A DNA stretch of 62,657 nt from Megasphaera sp. UBA5897 (GTDB lineage Bacteria > Bacillota > Negativicutes > Veillonellales > Megasphaeraceae). Location: contig DJEN01000029.1 of assembly GCA_002431345.1 (NCBI GenBank), positions 1 through 62,657 of the forward strand, read 5' to 3'. The position numbers and the translations under genes are program-made. Numbering within the stretch: position 1 is the stretch's first letter; each line of letters opens with the position of its first letter. The notes under the pieces are model-generated. The model was given only the letters and a program-made list of their open reading frames with translations. It was not told where the DNA came from and searched no databases. Below are positions 24,905 to 33,224 of the stretch, in pieces.

Positions 24905-25588
24905 ATGCCATTGATTTATTGTGTGGAAGATGATGAAAATATACGCGAATTAGTCGGATATGCGCTGCGAAGCCAAAATTTTGATGTAGAAACTTTTGCC
25001 GACGGCAAAGAGTTTTGGCAGGGCATAGAAAAAAAGATTCCGTCTTTAATTTTATTGGATATTATGCTTCCCGGTGAAAGCGGAACAGAAATATTGGATA
25101 AAATCAGAAAAAGCAATCAATTAAAAACGATGCCTGTCATTATGCTGACGGCGAAAACAAGCGAATATGATATTGTCAAAGGATTAGACGGCGGTGCCGA
25201 TGATTATGTTTGCAAACCATTTGGCATTGTAGAACTTATTTCCCGTATTCGATCTGTACTGCGGCGCAGCACACCGCGGCAAACGGAAAAAAATACCTAT
25301 TCGTTTGGTCCGGTGACGCTGGATAGTGAAAAGCATGTTGTCACTGTCGATGGTGAAATTTGCCATCTGACTGTAAAAGAATTTGAATTGCTGCGGTATT
25401 TATTGGTGAATACAGATATTGTACTCAAACGGGAACAGATTATGGAAGCTGTCTGGGGATTTACCTATGAAGGAGAAAGCCGTACGATTGATATGCATAT
25501 AAAGAGCCTGCGTCAGAAACTGGGCGATGGAGGGCATATTATCCGGACAGTCCGCGGTGTAGGCTACGTGATTGGCGGCAGCATATGA
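24905..25588 (+). CDS. phoP: Phosphate-response regulator PhoP/PhoB (OmpR family)
   Basis: 227 residues. Receiver domain (1-120) with acidic pocket EDDE, phosphorylated D52 in LLDIMLPG and lysine in CKPFG, then an OmpR-type winged helix (about 130-225) with RTVRGVGYVI. It is the partner of the kinase overlapping its stop by four bases. Role assigned from the adjacent pst operon and Pho-box repeats; sequence alone would fit any OmpR regulator. Confidence 0.88.
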   Translation: MPLIYCVEDDENIRELVGYALRSQNFDVETFADGKEFWQGIEKKIPSLILLDIMLPGESGTEILDKIRKSNQLKTMPVIMLTAKTSEYDIVKGLDGGADDYVCKPFGIVELISRIRSVLRRSTPRQTEKNTYSFGPVTLDSEKHVVTVDGEICHLTVKEFELLRYLLVNTDIVLKREQIMEAVWGFTYEGESRTIDMHIKSLRQKLGDGGHIIRTVRGVGYVIGGSI

Positions 25589-27306
25589 GACGAAAAATAT
25601 ATGCAAGCTTAGTGGCATTGGGATTTGCCTGCATGGCCGTGACCCTCGTCATTTCCGGTTGGCTGTTTTGGCGGGCAATGCAGCGGCAGGCGGCAGAAGA
25701 AATGGAAATCGCACTGACTGTTATAGCCCAATCTATTCAACATACAGAGCAGCCGGAAGACTGTTTGCGGCAGATTGCGGCAGCACGCAGCGGAAATCTC
25801 CGCATTACGTGGATTAATCCTGACGGTACGGTGCGGTTTGAATCGGATTATCAGGGACAAATGGAAAATCACCTGGCCCGGCCGGAAGTGCAGGAAGCAA
25901 TACAACAGGGATACGGCAGTGCTGTTCGAGATTCTTCTACGTTGTCGCGGGCATTGTATTATACAGCTGAAAAAATGCCGGACGGCACTATTTTGCGAAT
26001 CAGCATGGAACGAGACACACTGTATGCGCATGTTTTGTCACTGCTTCCCATGGTTCTTGTCTTATTGCTGCTGGCAGCGTTGGGATGTGTCAAAGCATCG
26101 CGTATGCTGACGGCCAGTTTGCTGCACCCTCTGCGGCAGACTGTTTTGCTGATGCGGCAGCTGCGAGATCCGGACCGTATGGAACAGCAGAACGACATTA
26201 TTGTAGATCCGGAACTGCGGCCGTTAGTGGATAAAATTGTGGCGCAGAGCAAAGTAATTAAAGAAACGATTCATACTTTGGAACAACAGCGCAATATGAT
26301 GCGGATGATGATGGAAAATTTGCAGGAAGGGGTTATCCTGACAGACAATACGTACCGCATTTTGGGGATGAACCAATGTGCCAAAACGATTTTGCATGAA
26401 AAAGAAGGTTTTTCGTGTATTGGCCAGGCTCTGGAACCGTTGTTGCCGGAAGTTTCTTGGAAGCTTATTCACGACCATAAGTATTCGGATAGCGTATTTG
26501 AAGAAAAGGTCAGCCGTGACCATTTATTGTATCAATTAACGGTCCAATCCGTATATAGAAAAGATGAATTTTACGGCATTTTGTTTATTATTGATGACAT
26601 TACCGAACAAGAACATCGCGAACAGCTGCGGCGTGAATTTACTTCGAATGTTTCTCATGAACTCAAGACACCGCTTACGTCTATCAGCGGTTTTGCTGAA
26701 GTATTATCAGCCGACCTGTTTCAAACCAATGACGATGTCGTGCATTTTGGCACCTTGATTCGAAAAGAAGCCAAGCGGCTGTTGGGAATGATTGAAGAAA
26801 TCATGCATTTAACGCGGATTGAAGAACATCGCGGCAATGAAAAACAAGAACCTGTTTTTTTGAAAGACATTGTCAATGATATTGTAGAATTTATGGAACC
26901 AGTACTGATAGAAAAAAAGGTAACCATTCATTGTACGATGGAAGAAGTATCTGTCATAGGCAACAAAGGGCTGCTGAGGGAAATGGCGATGAACCTGATT
27001 GATAACGCAGTCAAGTACAATTTGCCCGGAGGCCATGTATATGTCAGCCTGCAAAAAAAAGAAAATACGATTTTCTTTACTGTACAGGATACGGGAATTG
27101 GTATTCCTGAAGACAAGCAAAAACGAGTTTTTGAACGGTTTTACCGGGCAGATTCCAGCCGTTCCAAGAAAATCAGCGGCAGCGGCTTAGGATTGTCTAT
27201 CGTCAAGCATATAGCAGAACGTCATCACGGCACGATTACACTGAAAAGTAAAGAGAATACAGGCACAACGATTACAGTAGAATTACCGGCAGAACAAAAG
27301 ATATAA
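25585..27306 (+). CDS. phoR: Sensor histidine kinase PhoR
   Basis: 573 residues. Two membrane segments (about 8-30 and 152-172) enclose an extracytoplasmic sensor domain; a HAMP-like linker, a PAS domain (about 245-335), HisKA with phosphorylated H358 in SHELKTPL, and an HATPase domain (NLIDNAVKYN, DTGIGIPE, SGSGLGLSI) follow. It phosphorylates PhoP when phosphate is low. Its 3' end is followed within 50 bp by a copy of the conserved 37-spacer element. Confidence 0.9.
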   Translation: MRRKIYASLVALGFACMAVTLVISGWLFWRAMQRQAAEEMEIALTVIAQSIQHTEQPEDCLRQIAAARSGNLRITWINPDGTVRFESDYQGQMENHLARPEVQEAIQQGYGSAVRDSSTLSRALYYTAEKMPDGTILRISMERDTLYAHVLSLLPMVLVLLLLAALGCVKASRMLTASLLHPLRQTVLLMRQLRDPDRMEQQNDIIVDPELRPLVDKIVAQSKVIKETIHTLEQQRNMMRMMMENLQEGVILTDNTYRILGMNQCAKTILHEKEGFSCIGQALEPLLPEVSWKLIHDHKYSDSVFEEKVSRDHLLYQLTVQSVYRKDEFYGILFIIDDITEQEHREQLRREFTSNVSHELKTPLTSISGFAEVLSADLFQTNDDVVHFGTLIRKEAKRLLGMIEEIMHLTRIEEHRGNEKQEPVFLKDIVNDIVEFMEPVLIEKKVTIHCTMEEVSVIGNKGLLREMAMNLIDNAVKYNLPGGHVYVSLQKKENTIFFTVQDTGIGIPEDKQKRVFERFYRADSSRSKKISGSGLGLSIVKHIAERHHGTITLKSKENTGTTITVELPAEQKI

Positions 27307-27352
27307 CTGTAATATAACATTTTTTATCATGTATCATGTTCCTTCCTATGAA

Positions 27353-27473
27353 CGTTTGGTTGAAGTTTGAAGAAAATGAATAGTAATGCGATATACTATG
27401 CGCTTAACATCGTATAGTAAAACGGGCTGCAGCAAAATGAACTAATAAATTTCATTTTGCTGCAGCTTTTTTT
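27353..27473 (+). ncRNA. Conserved 37-spacer element, copy 1 (candidate small RNA or 3' module), including terminator
   Basis: AGTTTGAAGAAAA (27364-27376), 37 nt, ATAGTAAAA (27414-27422), then a perfect 16-bp hairpin (27426-27441 with 27451-27466) and seven T. A TTGAAG followed 17 nt later by TGC-GATATA/TATACT could be a promoter. It lies between phoR and pstS, so it also acts as phoR terminator. Confidence 0.6.
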
Positions 27474-27498
27474 GGCAGGAATAAAGAAACAGAAATAT

Positions 27499-27536
27499 TT
27501 TACAAAACTTTACATTGTTTACATAAGAAACTTACA
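27499..27536 (+). promoter_or_regulatory. Pho-box-like repeat cluster upstream of pstS
   Basis: TTTACA at 27499, 27509 and 27518, and CTTACA at 27531. Intervals are 10, 9 and 13 bp, looser than the phoP site. The core hexamer is the same as upstream of phoP, which supports PhoP control of the pst operon. The rest of the 27474-27608 gap is leader with AAAGGAGAGG before pstS. Confidence 0.55.
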
Positions 27537-27608
27537 TATACTTGATAGGATAAGGTTGTACTTGAAACAAAGCGATACAAGGATATGTATTAAAGGAGAG
27601 GATTTATA

Positions 27609-28484
27609 ATGAAATTGAAAAAAGTTATACTTACCGCGTTGGCCGCTATGATGGTATTAGGTGCTGCCGGCTGCGGCAGCCAGCAAAGTGACGGCGGCAA
27701 ACAGGCTGCTGTCAAAGGCAGTATTACAGGTTCCGGCTCATCGGCATTGCTGCCGCTGGTTAAGGACGCTGCTGAAAAATTTAAAGTCAATAATAAAGAT
27801 GTAACGATTACATTAAATGCAGGCGGTTCTGGCACAGGCCTCAAACAAGTTTCTGACGGCTCTGTAGATATGGGCAACTCCGATGTACCGGCTGAAACGA
27901 AATTGGATAAAGCAAAAGCGGATAAATTAGTAGACCATAAAGTCTGCGTTATGACGGTTGCTACGATTATTAACAAAGATGTTGGCGTCAAAAACTTGAC
28001 TCGTCAGCAGTTGGCAGATATTTTTACAGCGAAAGTAACGAACTGGAAAGATGTAGGCGGTAAAGATATGCCGATCGTCTTGGTAACCCGTCCGAAAACA
28101 TCGGGTACCAGAGCTCTCTTCAAACAATATGCCATCAATGGTGCAGAAGAAGCAGACAACAAATCCTTGGAAACAGATAACTCCGGCATATTGATTCAGA
28201 GCGTAGCGCAAAACCCCGGTGCTATTGGTTATGTCGCACTGCCGTATCTTATCAATGACAAATCTGTCGATGCAGTGGCTATTGATGGCGTAGAACCGTC
28301 ACTGGAAAATACCTACAACGGTACATACGGTGTATGGGGATACGAACACATTTATACAAGCAAAGAACCGAAAGCCGCTGTTAAAGCCTTCTTGGAATAC
28401 GTTACTGGCGATGAATACGGCAAACGGATTGAAGAACTTGGCTATGGTGTAAGTTCTAAAATGCAGACTAAAGAAGTTCACTAA
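27609..28484 (+). CDS. pstS: Phosphate ABC transporter substrate-binding lipoprotein PstS
   Basis: 291 residues. Lipoprotein signal with lipid-modified C22 in LGAAGC. The PstS ligand motifs GSGSSALLPL, NAGGSGTGLKQ, and TRPKTSGTRALF that bind phosphate oxygens are present. It captures inorganic phosphate for PstCAB. First gene of a five-gene operon. Confidence 0.95.
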   Translation: MKLKKVILTALAAMMVLGAAGCGSQQSDGGKQAAVKGSITGSGSSALLPLVKDAAEKFKVNNKDVTITLNAGGSGTGLKQVSDGSVDMGNSDVPAETKLDKAKADKLVDHKVCVMTVATIINKDVGVKNLTRQQLADIFTAKVTNWKDVGGKDMPIVLVTRPKTSGTRALFKQYAINGAEEADNKSLETDNSGILIQSVAQNPGAIGYVALPYLINDKSVDAVAIDGVEPSLENTYNGTYGVWGYEHIYTSKEPKAAVKAFLEYVTGDEYGKRIEELGYGVSSKMQTKEVH

Positions 28485-28502
28485 TCGTTGGAGGGACAAG
28501 TA

Positions 28503-29426
28503 ATGAATGCAATCGATGCGGCGGTCAGCAAAGCCCACCGTAACGAGAAAGCAGCCCGGACCTTCATTACAGTATGCGGCATCGGTATGGCACTGGTGCC
28601 GTTTCTTATAGGGGCCTTTCTCTTTCTCAAAGGAACAGATACATTTTTTCAGTTTGGACACAGCATTGCGGAATTTCTGTTTTCCGGTCAATGGAATCCA
28701 AGTGATACGGCAGAAGGCGGCGGCCAAGTCGGTGCAGGCATGTACGTGGCCGGTTCGCTGGTAACATGTGCGCTGGCACTGGTTATTACGCTGCCGCTCA
28801 GCATAGCTTCTGCCATTTTTATGACAGAAATCGCCACGCCGAGGACGCGGCGCCTTATTCAGCCGGCTATCGAATTGTTTACGGGGATTCCATCTGTTGT
28901 TTACGGCTTTGTCGGCATGACCGTATTGATTCCGTTTTTACGCCGTATTTTTCCTATGCCTTTTGGCTTTTCTGTATTAGCGGCAGGGATTGTATTGGCA
29001 GTCATGATTTTTCCTACGATTACGACAATGGCAGCCGATGCGATGACAGCTGTTCCCAAGGCTTGGCGTGAAGCATCCTTTGGATTAGGCGCGACACGGT
29101 GGGAAACGATTGCCCACGTCGTCCTGCCGGCCGCTAAAGGCGGTATTTTTACGGGAATTATTTTGGGCTTGGCCCGCGCATTGGGCGAAGCACTGGCAGT
29201 TGCTATGGTTATCGGCCAGATGAAAGTATTCCCGACATCGCTGTTTTTACCGGCCAGCACCATGACAACGGCTATATCTGCTGATATGGGCGGTGCCATG
29301 GAAGGCGGCGAATACAGTGCGGCTTTATGGACGATGGCACTGATTTTATTCTGCTTGTCGTTCCTGTTTATTTTTCTCATTCATCAGCTCAATGCAGCAT
29401 GCAGTATTAAAGGAGGAAACAAGTAA
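28503..29426 (+). CDS. pstC: Phosphate ABC transporter permease PstC
   Basis: 307 residues, six membrane helices. The EAA loop (WREASFGLGATRWETI) couples to PstB. Start placed at the ATG nine bases after GGAGG; an upstream TTG-initiated reading would begin inside the ribosome-binding site. The stop overlaps the pstA start by one base (TAATG). Confidence 0.95.
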   Translation: MNAIDAAVSKAHRNEKAARTFITVCGIGMALVPFLIGAFLFLKGTDTFFQFGHSIAEFLFSGQWNPSDTAEGGGQVGAGMYVAGSLVTCALALVITLPLSIASAIFMTEIATPRTRRLIQPAIELFTGIPSVVYGFVGMTVLIPFLRRIFPMPFGFSVLAAGIVLAVMIFPTITTMAADAMTAVPKAWREASFGLGATRWETIAHVVLPAAKGGIFTGIILGLARALGEALAVAMVIGQMKVFPTSLFLPASTMTTAISADMGGAMEGGEYSAALWTMALILFCLSFLFIFLIHQLNAACSIKGGNK

Positions 29427-30307
29427 TGATGTCTCGCGTCCAATATAAACAGCGTATGGATCGCTGCATGACGTACCTCTTTATTGGCGGTGCCGGTTTT
29501 GCCGTCCTCCTCCTTATCGCATTTATTGCGTTTGTCGTCATCGAGGGATTTAGCGGCATGACGCTGTCGATGCTGTCCTTTTCCGGCAGTGGCTTAGGCA
29601 ATATGTTTTTCAATACGTTGTATTTAGTATTCTTGGCTTTGATTGCCAGCACGATTACAGGGATTCCGGCAGGAATCTATTTAGCGGAATATGCCAAAAA
29701 AGGCAGAATGACCCATTGGGTCCGCATGGCTGTTGAAACGCTGGCTTCGCTGCCGTCTATTGTAGTCGGGTTATTTGGCTACTTAGTATTTATTGTCATG
29801 ACTGGTTCGCAATGGAACCTGTTTGCCGGTTCATTAGCCGTATCTATTTTGACATTGCCCTTAGTTACATCCGTTACGGAAGATGCACTGCGCAACTTGC
29901 CGGACAGCTACCGCAACGGCAGTTTGGGACTGGGAGCTTCGCATTGGCAGACTATTTGGAGAGTTCTCCTTCCTGCATGTTTTCCGCGGATTATGACAGG
30001 GTTGATTATGGCTGCCGGCCGCGGGTTTGGCGAAGCAGCTGCGTTGATGTTTACAGCCGGTATGTCTACCGATATTGACTGGGAAAATTGGGATATTACG
30101 GCATCATCCTGCCCGCTGAATCCGTTTCGTCCCGGTGAAACCTTAGCACTTCATATTTGGGCTCTTCGCACAGAGGCTCTGCATGCCGATGCAGCGCAGC
30201 AGGCCGCAGCTTCTTCGGCTATTTTGATGATTTTGGTTGTAGCATTTAGTTTGGCTGCGCGGTATTTGAGCTACCGTATTGATAAAAAAATGGGAGGTAA
30301 CAGATAA
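29426..30307 (+). CDS. pstA: Phosphate ABC transporter permease PstA
   Basis: 293 residues, six membrane helices. EAA-type loop NGSLGLGASHWQTIW. Forms the membrane channel with PstC. A second ATG one codon later (29429) is also possible. Stop overlaps pstB by one base. AGGAGGAAA precedes it. Confidence 0.95.
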   Translation: MMSRVQYKQRMDRCMTYLFIGGAGFAVLLLIAFIAFVVIEGFSGMTLSMLSFSGSGLGNMFFNTLYLVFLALIASTITGIPAGIYLAEYAKKGRMTHWVRMAVETLASLPSIVVGLFGYLVFIVMTGSQWNLFAGSLAVSILTLPLVTSVTEDALRNLPDSYRNGSLGLGASHWQTIWRVLLPACFPRIMTGLIMAAGRGFGEAAALMFTAGMSTDIDWENWDITASSCPLNPFRPGETLALHIWALRTEALHADAAQQAAASSAILMILVVAFSLAARYLSYRIDKKMGGNR

Positions 30308-31164
30308 TGGCTGAAATGACAACGACTTTGGCCGGTTTTGGTGCCGTATCTGCAAAAAAGGAGAAAACAGCAGAAGCTGTAAAGGTGAATGCGATGGAAG
30401 ATACGAAAAATATAGAATACACGTTTGATGTTTCCCACATGGATTTATTTTATGATACCGTACAGGCACTGAAAGACATCAATTTAAAAATAAAAAAACA
30501 TGAAATCACTGCCTTAATCGGCCCGTCAGGGTGCGGTAAATCGACTTTTTTAAAGACGCTGAACCGTATGAATGACTGGGTAGAAGGCTGCCGTGTCAGC
30601 GGCAAAATCCTTTTTGAAGGCAAAGATATTTTTAAAGAAGTAGACCCGCTGGCACTGCGGTACCGTGTCGGCATGGTCTTTCAGCAGCCTACGCCGTTTC
30701 CAAAAAGCGTATTTGAAAATGTTGCCTACGGTCCACGTATTCAGGGGATTTCCAATAAAAAACAATTAGAAGAAATTGTAGAAAAAAGTCTGCGGCAGGC
30801 TGCCTGCTGGGATGAAATGAAGGACCGCTTGAATAAAAGCGCATTGGGCCTTTCCGGCGGCCAGCAGCAGCGGCTGTGCATTGCCAGAACACTGGCTGCC
30901 AATCCGTCTGTTATTTTGATGGATGAACCGACATCGGCGCTGGATCCGATTTCTACCCAAAAAATTGAAGACCTGGCTTTGGAGTTAAAAGAAAAATACA
31001 CCATTGTCATTGTAACGCACAGCATGCAGCAAGCACGCCGCATTTCGGACAAGACAGCGTTTTTCTTATTAGGCCAATTAATTGAATATAATAATACCGT
31101 GGATATGTTTACCAATCCGTCCAACCCGAAAACAGAAGAATATATCACTGGCCGGTTTGGCTAA
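30307..31164 (+). CDS. pstB: Phosphate ABC transporter ATPase PstB
   Basis: 285 residues. Walker A GPSGCGKST, signature LSGGQQQR, Walker B ILMDEPTSALDP. Odd: about 30 Ala/Lys/Glu-rich residues precede the conserved start of PstB. The 30307 ATG has GGGAGGT eight bases before, but M30 (ATG 30394) has its own AAGGTGA five bases upstream and would give a normal-length protein, so a second start is possible. Confidence 0.94.
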   Translation: MAEMTTTLAGFGAVSAKKEKTAEAVKVNAMEDTKNIEYTFDVSHMDLFYDTVQALKDINLKIKKHEITALIGPSGCGKSTFLKTLNRMNDWVEGCRVSGKILFEGKDIFKEVDPLALRYRVGMVFQQPTPFPKSVFENVAYGPRIQGISNKKQLEEIVEKSLRQAACWDEMKDRLNKSALGLSGGQQQRLCIARTLAANPSVILMDEPTSALDPISTQKIEDLALELKEKYTIVIVTHSMQQARRISDKTAFFLLGQLIEYNNTVDMFTNPSNPKTEEYITGRFG

Positions 31165-31185
31165 TAGAGGAGGCCTGCAGCAACG

Positions 31186-31833
31186 ATGTTGAGCAATTAT
31201 GAAACGGCTATTGCCGAACTAAATAAAGATGTGACGACCTTAGGAATCAAAATAGAAGCAGCTATCGAAAAATCATGGAAAGCACTGGAAAATTTAGATG
31301 TAGAGCTGGCTGATACGGTGTACAAAGGCGATGATGAAATCGACAGTCTTGTAAAAGAATGTATGCGCAAGGATTTGAATATCAGCATGCTTCAGAGTCC
31401 AGCAGCTTCGGATTGGCGCAGTCTGATGGCTACATTGAAAATTTTGTCTGACTTGGAACGAATCGCAGACCATTGCGCTGATATATGCCATTATGTCATG
31501 CATTTGGAAAAGACCCATCACAATGTCCCCATGCCTGACGGACTGAAAGAAATGTATGGCGTCATGTCGTCGATGGTAAGCGATGTCCTGGATTTTTATC
31601 AGGGCGAAGACAGTACGCAGGCTGAATTGATGAAAGATAAAGATGATATTGTCGACATGTCCTTTAATCATCTGATGGAAGCCATTTCGCAGGAGATTAC
31701 GGCGCACCCAGAAAATTCCCGTGATTACATAGCGTTTGTACTGGTTGTCAAGTATATAGAACGCATGGCAGATCATGCCAATAATATCGCGGAATGGATT
31801 ATTTACCGCGAAAAAAATGAAATTAATATTTAA
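31186..31833 (+). CDS. phoU: Phosphate transport regulator PhoU
   Basis: 215 residues, all-helical, two PhoU repeats with metal-binding acidic motifs (ERIADHCADI near 88 and ERMADHANNI near 192). Links PstB activity to PhoR signalling and keeps the regulon off when phosphate is plentiful. Last gene of the operon. Confidence 0.93.
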   Translation: MLSNYETAIAELNKDVTTLGIKIEAAIEKSWKALENLDVELADTVYKGDDEIDSLVKECMRKDLNISMLQSPAASDWRSLMATLKILSDLERIADHCADICHYVMHLEKTHHNVPMPDGLKEMYGVMSSMVSDVLDFYQGEDSTQAELMKDKDDIVDMSFNHLMEAISQEITAHPENSRDYIAFVLVVKYIERMADHANNIAEWIIYREKNEINI

Positions 31834-31857
31834 ACCTCTCCCTATATAGCATATGTA

Positions 31858-31897
31858 AACAGCCTGATGTTTATACCTCGTCGTCAGGCTGTTTTTT
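31858..31897 (+). terminator. Terminator of the pst-phoU operon
   Basis: AACAGCCTGATG pairs with CGTCAGGCTGTT, then a T run. A TATAAT with TG extension follows at once, the promoter of the next gene. Confidence 0.85.
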
Positions 31898-31948
31898 ATG
31901 GTATAATAGATAAAAATAAGCCGCGTCCGGCTTTAGGAGGATATGACC

Positions 31949-32566
31949 ATGGGATTCTTTGAAAATTTTTTTAGTAAAGAAATGAATCAGACGCGCAGTG
32001 AAAAAATGTACGATGATGCGCTGCAGTTGTTTAATTCTGCTGCGATGCAAAATCAGACCTTGCCGTCGTCATTAAAAGAAAAAATAGAAGCCGGCGAAGA
32101 CTGTGATGTAGTCCGTGGTGCGTCGGGACGATTTGGACATGATATTACCAATCCTATCCCTGTCAATGGGCCCTTTGGAGAATTTACATACTTGTCGCGG
32201 CTGCGGCTGCGTAGTACAGGATCTATGGTCTTTTTTCATAAGATACAGACAATTGGTCTGATTGACGTGTTTGAATTGGTGAATGTGAGCGGAAAATTTG
32301 TTGATTATTTATATGTAGATATGTATCATCCGCGGGCAACACGGCTCTATCCGGACAAGTATACGCTAGAACGGGAAGCTGTTTTTCCGCGCGGCGTGAC
32401 GACAACTGTCCCGGATTTTCCGAATGGCCTGTACAAATGGATTAAAAAAGAAGCGAAACAGCGATTAGGAGTAGATGTAGCGGAAAAAGAATGTAAATGC
32501 ATCAACACAGCACAGGCCCAGCAGTCTCTGGCTGCGGGCAGAGCCGCTATCGATAAGAAACCGTAA
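31949..32566 (+). CDS. Conserved-looking protein of unknown function
   Basis: 205 residues, no signal peptide or membrane segment. I do not recognise it. The middle holds a Gly/Pro-rich stretch GHDITNPIPVNGPFGEFTYL and a beta-rich region with FHKIQTIGLIDVFEL; the C terminus is Lys/Ala-rich with a CKC pair. I chose ATG 31949, eight bases after AGGAGG; ATG 31943 is only two bases away from it. It has its own promoter (tgg-TATAAT near 31900) and a small CG-rich hairpin in the leader that may affect the ribosome site. Confidence 0.55.
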   Translation: MGFFENFFSKEMNQTRSEKMYDDALQLFNSAAMQNQTLPSSLKEKIEAGEDCDVVRGASGRFGHDITNPIPVNGPFGEFTYLSRLRLRSTGSMVFFHKIQTIGLIDVFELVNVSGKFVDYLYVDMYHPRATRLYPDKYTLEREAVFPRGVTTTVPDFPNGLYKWIKKEAKQRLGVDVAEKECKCINTAQAQQSLAAGRAAIDKKP

Positions 32567-32628
32567 AAGTCATGGCATTTGATGAAAAGTTTTTACTTCA
32601 TCTATGACATTTTTAGCGTATTGTATGG

Positions 32629-32665
32629 TATAATATCAAACAGCATTCAACACATTGTGTTGAAT
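32629..32665 (+). promoter_or_regulatory. Extended -10 promoter and palindromic operator before the DUF1653 gene
   Basis: TGGTATAAT (-10 at 32629-32634). A perfect 21-bp palindrome follows at 32645-32665 (arm ATTCAACACA, 1-bp centre, reverse complement), just downstream of the expected transcription start. It has no T run, so an operator is more likely than a terminator. Confidence 0.6.
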
Positions 32666-32704
32666 ACACAGCAGGTTATCATATTTAGGAGGAAAAGATA
32701 TATC

Positions 32705-32935
32705 ATGAGAGAATTACCAAAAGCTAATGAAATTTGGCACCATTTCAAAAACAAGACGTATCAAATTATTACCATTGCCGAACATACGGAAACAGGCGAA
32801 AAATTTGTTATTTATAAAGCCTTGGAAGATACGATGAAGACATATGCGCGTCCTCTCAAAGATTTTATGAGCGAAGTAGACAAGGTCAAATATCCTCGGG
32901 CAGAACAGACTTATCGGTTTGAAAAAGTAAAATAA
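32705..32935 (+). CDS. DUF1653 domain protein
   Basis: 76 residues. IWHHFKNKTYQII...EHTETGEKFVIYKAL and the RPL-x-x-F ending match DUF1653, a small beta-barrel-like domain of unknown function that also occurs fused to other enzymes. Start set at the ATG 10 bases after AGGAGG; upstream extension would not have a ribosome site. A palindrome lies in the leader. Confidence 0.85.
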   Translation: MRELPKANEIWHHFKNKTYQIITIAEHTETGEKFVIYKALEDTMKTYARPLKDFMSEVDKVKYPRAEQTYRFEKVK

Positions 32936-32956
32936 GCAGCTGTTGGGATATATAGA

Positions 32957-33004
32957 AAAAGCTGTAAGAAACAGGATGAAAAATCCGTTTCTTACAGCTT
33001 TTTT
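32957..33004. terminator. Bidirectional terminator between the DUF1653 and DUF1858 genes
   Basis: AAAAGCTGTAAGAAAC pairs with GTTTCTTACAGCTTTT; loop of about 14 nt. The two genes converge on it. Confidence 0.85.
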
Positions 33005-33014
33005 ACATAAAAAA

Positions 33015-33224
33015 TTAGTCTTCTTTATCAGCAATGCAGTCATTGATATCAGCAATCAGTGCATCTACATCAATGCCGTGTGCGCCGGCACCTTCGCCGA
33101 TCGTTTCAAAATGAGCGGCCATGCAGCCTACGCAGCCCAAACCATACTGCTGGAAAATTTCGATGATTTGCGGATATTTTTGAACAGCTGCAATAATACC
33201 CGTATCTTTTGTAATTACTGCCAT
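33015..33224 (-). CDS. DUF1858 / hybrid-cluster-associated redox disulfide domain protein
   Basis: 69 residues. GLGCVGCMAA gives a CxxC redox pair in the helical DUF1858 domain, often found with hybrid cluster protein or as small stand-alone genes in anaerobes. Function unproven; probable redox or iron-sulfur related partner. Start is the ATG seven bases after AAGGAGGA, not the further upstream one. Confidence 0.85.
   Translation of the reverse strand: MAVITKDTGIIAAVQKYPQIIEIFQQYGLGCVGCMAAHFETIGEGAGAHGIDVDALIADINDCIADKED

Noticed and set aside
26497..26507. A further TTTGAAGAAAA match that might be a fourth element copy
   Set aside because: It lies inside phoR coding sequence (Phe-Glu-Glu-Lys) and there is no ATAGTAAAA 37 nt later and no hairpin.
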